This document shows, piece after piece, positions 36,258-39,802 of a DNA stretch of 39,802 nucleotides. A program made the translations under genes and the position numbers. Each line of letters opens with the position of its first letter. Positions within the stretch are counted from its first letter, which is position 1. Source of the DNA: Bacillus sp. JCM 19058 (lineage in GTDB: Bacteria > Bacillota > Bacilli > Bacillales_H > Bacillaceae_D); NCBI GenBank assembly GCA_001310555.1, contig BAXO01000053.1, forward strand, positions 1 to 39,802, given 5' to 3'. The notes under the pieces were generated by a model. The model ran no database searches. It saw only the letters and a program-made list of their open reading frames with translations, and was not told the DNA's origin.

Positions 36258-38282
36258 ATGATAAAAAAAATTAGTTATTTGGCCAGCGCGGCTTCATTTT
36301 TACTCATTATGACCGCTTGTAATGAAGAACCTCCGACTCCTGAAGAAGCTTTTAACCAATTTTCAAAACATTTGTCAAACCAGGAATACGAGCAAATGTA
36401 TGAACTATTAAGTAATGAGGCAAAAGAATCAATCACGCAGGAGCTCTTTGTCGAACGGTATAGCCGGATTTACGAAGGTATTCAGGTGGGGGAAGTCGAA
36501 TTGCACCTAACGGCTGATGACGAAGCTGATCCAGAGCAGCTGGAAGAGGAAGCGGCGCTTCCTTTTGAGCAGGTGATACATACGTTTCTTGGTCCTTTGA
36601 CGAACCAAGGACTAATGACTCTCAAATTAGAGGAGTGGGAAGAGGAAAGCGTATGGACGATTGACTGGGAGCCGACGATGATCGTCCCGCAATTGAAGGC
36701 AGAGGATTCCGTGCGAGTGCAAGCGCTCCAGCCGGAAAGAGGAGAAATCGTCGATCGGAATGGGCAGGGGCTGGCGATAAACGGCTCAGCCTTAAGCATT
36801 GGTTTTATTCCCGAGAATATGGAAGGTGAAGAGAACGAAACGATTGAAGCGTTAACGGAGCTATTACCATTCAACGAGGATGAGTTAACAGCTATTTTAA
36901 ACCAGGATTGGGTTCAACCTAATATGTTTGTACCGATTACGAGCGTCCCGAAATCGGAAAATGAACTGGTGCGTACGGCAACAGAACTACCGGGCGTTGC
37001 TTATCAGGAAGCCGCAGCAAGAGAATACCCACTAGCTGAAGCTGCTGCTCATTTAACCGGGTATATTGGGACGATTACGGCAGAGGAGCTAGAGGAACTC
37101 GATTCAAACGACTACAATGAACATTCGGTAATAGGGAAATCGGGACTCGAAAGAATATTCGAAGATCGGTTAAAAGGAGAGCCGGGAGGAGTTATTTATA
37201 TCGAGGGGGAGGATGGCCAACGAAAGGATGTTTTACTACAAAAAGAAGCGGTTGATGGTGAGACAATCACTTTAACGATTGATGCAGAGCTGCAGCAAAG
37301 TATATATTCGGAAATGGCGGACGATGCCGGGACAGCGGTAGCTATGCACCCGTTAAACGGCGATGTCCTCACGCTGGCGAACGCACCTGCCTATAATCCA
37401 AATGAATTTGTTCTCGGAATTACTCAAGCAAGCTGGGAGCAGTTAAATGAAGATGAGGCGAAGCCGCTACTCAACCGTTTTACACAGCGATACGCCCCTG
37501 GCTCTAGCATTAAGCCGATTACAGCTGCAATCGCACTTGAAAACGGCTGGGATCCGGCTGAAGAACTCGTGATCGAGGGGAGCAGCTGGCAAAAGGATTC
37601 CTCGTGGGGAAATTATCGTGTCAATCGAGTCTCTAGCAAATTGGAACGATTAAATTTAACAGATGCAATGATATACTCGGATAATATTTACTTCGCTAAA
37701 ATGGCACTTGAAATGGGGGCGGGCGTACTTGAAGAAGGCTTCCGGAATCTCGGATTTGAAGAATCGTTACCATTTCCGTATGGCATGCCTGCCTCAACCT
37801 TTGCAGAGGAATCGCTCGACTCGGACATCCTTTTAGCAGATACCGGATATGGCCAAGGCGATTTACTCATCACACCGCTTCATTTAGCATTACTTTATAC
37901 TCCTTTCGTCAATGAAGGTTCGATTGTTGCTCCGAATTTAATTCAGGACGAATCGCAGGAAAACGGCTTTTGGAAGGAGAGCGTCATTAGCACTGAAAAC
38001 GCAGCAGGTTTATTGACAACCATCGAAAGGGTGGTGGAGGATCCGAACGGAACCGCTTCAGATGTAAAGCTGGACGGCGTTCCATTGGCAGGAAAGACAG
38101 GAACAACGGAATATAAGCTTAGTCAGGGAGAAGACGGAAAAGAAAATGGATGGTTTGTTGCACTGAATACTGACGAGCCTGAGCTGCTCGTGTTAATGAT
38201 GATTGAAGATGTCGAAGGTCGTGGTGGCAGCCATTATGTGACCGAAAAGGTGAAAAAGGTGCTGGAAACGCATTTTCAATAG
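36258..38282 (+). CDS. pbpC: Class B penicillin-binding protein, MecA/PbpC type
   Basis: Membrane-anchored transpeptidase cross-linking peptidoglycan, 674 residues, intact. ATG 36258 is chosen since the -10 TATAAT (36213-36218) makes a start at 36225 unlikely; it gives a signal sequence with lipobox-like MTAC. Order: NTF2-like MecA N-terminal domain (TPEEAFNQFSKHLSNQEYEQMYELL), dimerisation domain (RGEIVDRNGQGLAINGS, SGLERIFEDRLKG), then the transpeptidase with the active Ser in GSSIKPITAA, SDN in IYSDNIYFAK, and KTG in LAGKTGTTE. Resembles B. subtilis PBP3 (PbpC), often of low beta-lactam affinity. Its 2 kb without an indel stand out in this window. Confidence 0.92.
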   Translation: MIKKISYLASAASFLLIMTACNEEPPTPEEAFNQFSKHLSNQEYEQMYELLSNEAKESITQELFVERYSRIYEGIQVGEVELHLTADDEADPEQLEEEAALPFEQVIHTFLGPLTNQGLMTLKLEEWEEESVWTIDWEPTMIVPQLKAEDSVRVQALQPERGEIVDRNGQGLAINGSALSIGFIPENMEGEENETIEALTELLPFNEDELTAILNQDWVQPNMFVPITSVPKSENELVRTATELPGVAYQEAAAREYPLAEAAAHLTGYIGTITAEELEELDSNDYNEHSVIGKSGLERIFEDRLKGEPGGVIYIEGEDGQRKDVLLQKEAVDGETITLTIDAELQQSIYSEMADDAGTAVAMHPLNGDVLTLANAPAYNPNEFVLGITQASWEQLNEDEAKPLLNRFTQRYAPGSSIKPITAAIALENGWDPAEELVIEGSSWQKDSSWGNYRVNRVSSKLERLNLTDAMIYSDNIYFAKMALEMGAGVLEEGFRNLGFEESLPFPYGMPASTFAEESLDSDILLADTGYGQGDLLITPLHLALLYTPFVNEGSIVAPNLIQDESQENGFWKESVISTENAAGLLTTIERVVEDPNGTASDVKLDGVPLAGKTGTTEYKLSQGEDGKENGWFVALNTDEPELLVLMMIEDVEGRGGSHYVTEKVKKVLETHFQ

Positions 38283-38492
38283 ACTGATATTGAACGTAGT
38301 ACCACATCTTCAAAACCTTTGCTGAACAGAAAGAGAGCTTATCCGTTATCAAGACTTCGTCTATTTGGAGTTGGACCCGCCAATGTTCAAATATGGCAAG
38401 CCCCAGCTGACACATGGCGTTAGGACGATTAACCGTCGGAAGCAGCAGCAACATTACATTCGTTATTCGATTTAAAATAGGCAGTAAAACAG

Positions 38493-38539
38493 AGGGATAT
38501 GACAAACAGGTGGAGCCTTGTGCCGGTTGTCATATCCCT
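38493..38539. terminator. Hairpin between pbpC and the glycosylase gene
   Basis: AGGGATATGACAA (38493-38505) pairs perfectly with TTGTCATATCCCT (38527-38539). No long T run; it lies 11 bases past the convergent glycosylase stop. The 38283-38492 gap holds no gene. Confidence 0.6.
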
Positions 38540-38549
38540 TTCATCAAGT

Positions 38550-39409
38550 TTATTTTGGTTCGATACTGCGCCACAAATAAAGCGAAGCATAGCTCAAATA
38601 AGGCTCCCATTCCTGCTGATATTGTTCAATCTCGGCGAGAGTGGGCTTACGATCTAATTGAAAATGGAATTTTAACGCATTTTGCAAGCCGATATCTGCT
38701 GCTGGGAAAAGGTTTGCCCTTCCTAATCCGAACATGAGAAAATTTTGAACAGTCCAAGGACCGACGCCGCGCAGCCGAATGAGCTGCTTAGTTATTTCTT
38801 CGTTCGATTGCTGTGCTAATTCTGCAAAGTTGAGCCTTCCGTTTACGACCTCTTTAGCAACCCCTATCGCATATTCAGCTTTCCTTCGACTAAATTGCAG
38901 TTCGCGCAATTGCTCAACCGTAAGTGCAGCAACGGTTTCAGCCTGAGGGTAAAACCATACACCGTCTTGCTCGAAGCCGTATGTTTTTACGAAGCGCTCG
39001 GTCAAGGTATGAGCAAATGAAAGGTTCAGCTGTTGGTGAACGATGCATTTGAGCAAGCAATGGTAAGGATGAAAATCGAGTACAAGCGGTGTGCCATAAT
39101 GCTCGGCAAAAATCGAATGAAGGCTCGTTTTGGCAAAATGAGCGTCGATTTGTGTTAGGTCAACATTCCATTGGAAAATATCTGTTAAGCGAGCGATAAC
39201 TTGCTCATGGCTTTTATGATCACACTCGATCTTGAATTCAGGGCTTCGCTCGTACCGACAGCTTGTACAGTGGCTACGCATGCCTGTTCATTCATATAGA
39301 GCGGAACCTTCACTTGCCGTTTCTTCTTGTCCACGTTATGAAGTGGATCGAGAGAGAGCCTATCTAGGACAAGATCGAAATTGTAAGGTCCTTTTATTTT
39401 TCGTGTCAC
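38550..39409 (-). CDS. yfjP: YfjP-type DNA-3-methyladenine glycosylase (AlkA superfamily), one frameshift
   Basis: HhH-GPD base-excision repair glycosylase removing alkylated purines, about 286 residues (B. subtilis YfjP 287). GTG 39409 gives MTRKIKGPYNFDLVLDRLSLDPL, matching the family N-terminus in length; a longer frame from TTG 39493 would add a lysine-rich stretch without a clear ribosome site. The N-terminal domain has ACVATVQAVGT. The HhH hairpin is LRGVGPWTVQNFLMFGLGR and the catalytic Asp is in FPAADIGLQNAL. Also HYGTPLVLDFHPYHCLLKCIVHQQLN. The frame breaks at GGG 39241-39243 (a base missing; repaired as SEAPEFKIECDHKSHEQV). Confidence 0.88.
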
Positions 39410-39802
39410 AGCTTTAGCACCGCCTTTTCGTTTTTTTTTATTTGTGACTCTTTTTCCTACCGCTTCCTGCTTTAACGAAAGCTGCACCGCCAATTAATCT
39501 CTTTGAGGGCGTCCGTATATGCTAGCTGTCAATTGATCCCTTCCTGAAAGACGAGGACAAGTAGCGGCGTACTTGCCTAAGCCATGACACCGCTATTTTG
39601 ATGATTAGTAGCGGAAATGACAGAGCGACTCGAGCTTAAAGCAATTATCACTTACCGACGCTACAAGAGTTTTTGCCTGGTCGATCGATACGAGCCTTGC
39701 TTGTACTTTCATTGAATATCTAACATTTATTATAACACAAAAAGGGAATGTGCGTTCTTGTTTTTTGGAGGTGATGAACAACTGTTTAAAACGTCGGAAG
39801 TG
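39410..39802 (+). other. Right-end region with a possible start of a truncated gene
   Basis: No complete gene is visible. Near the end a good ribosome site GGAGGTGAT (39766-39774) lies a short distance before the window edge; a frame LFKTSEV from CTG 39783 or MNNCLKRRK from ATG 39775 could begin there. AT-rich bases with TATAAC at about 39730-39735 may be a -10. Too short to identify. Confidence 0.3.

Noticed and set aside
38414..38737. Plus-strand 107-codon frame downstream of pbpC
   Set aside because: It runs through the terminator hairpin and antisense to the glycosylase C-terminus; no ribosome site.

Overview
The window is chromosomal DNA from a low-to-mid GC, spore-forming member of the Bacillaceae, probably near the alkaliphilic Bacillus/Alkalihalobacillus/Shouchella group. 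Support: RacA, KapB and a Spo0E-family phosphatase (sporulation); paired YdbS/YdbT PH-domain membrane proteins; YppE, YtzC, YpgR, YpjP, YusE and YfjP homologues; type 2 deformylase; bacilliredoxin; an L-box lysine riboswitch; a CodY box; and strong AGGAGG ribosome sites, often with TTG or GTG starts. No rRNA, tRNA, CRISPR array, prophage or transposase was seen.

Layout. 1-3.6 kb: polysaccharide deacetylase lipoprotein, racA, yppE-like gene, two-domain sulfurtransferase. 3.8-6.7 kb: small membrane protein, CodY-box-linked ilvA, secreted NlpC/P60 cell-wall hydrolase. 6.9-12.8 kb: PfpI/DJ-1 protein, rnz, ytzC, then three consecutive thiol-redox genes (YusE-type thioredoxin, bacilliredoxin, a CxxS redoxin), a phosphoesterase and ypgR. 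12.9-18.5 kb: small acidic protein, ydbS-ydbT, and on the minus strand a DUF2777 gene, an unrecognised gene and telA. 18.5-25.6 kb: a dispersed palindromic repeat, a LysR-type dyad with promoter, and gltB-gltD. 25.8-31.5 kb: ypjP, small membrane proteins, kapB, riboswitch-controlled dapA, a spo0E-like gene, two lipoproteins and a tiny acidic peptide gene. 31.5-33.1 kb: two cold-shock genes with structured leaders. 33.4-35.1 kb: marR with a palindromic operator plus a ring-cleaving dioxygenase. 35.2-39.4 kb: an autoregulated HTH-deformylase operon, a MecA-type penicillin-binding protein, and YfjP-type alkyladenine glycosylase.

A dominant property of the sequence is about 45 single-base frameshifts in about 24 genes, including essential housekeeping genes. 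Roughly half sit in A or T runs of 7-8. In each case the protein continues with all its conserved motifs in the next frame. I therefore annotate these as whole genes with probable sequencing or assembly indels, not as real pseudogenes; coordinates run from the first start to the last stop across the shifts.

The most interesting regulatory material is the HTH-deformylase operon (consensus promoter with two near-identical operator dyads), the strong promoter followed by a very long AU-rich terminator hairpin ahead of the first csp gene, and the lysine riboswitch ahead of dapA. I did not find a clearly novel defence or biosynthetic system.
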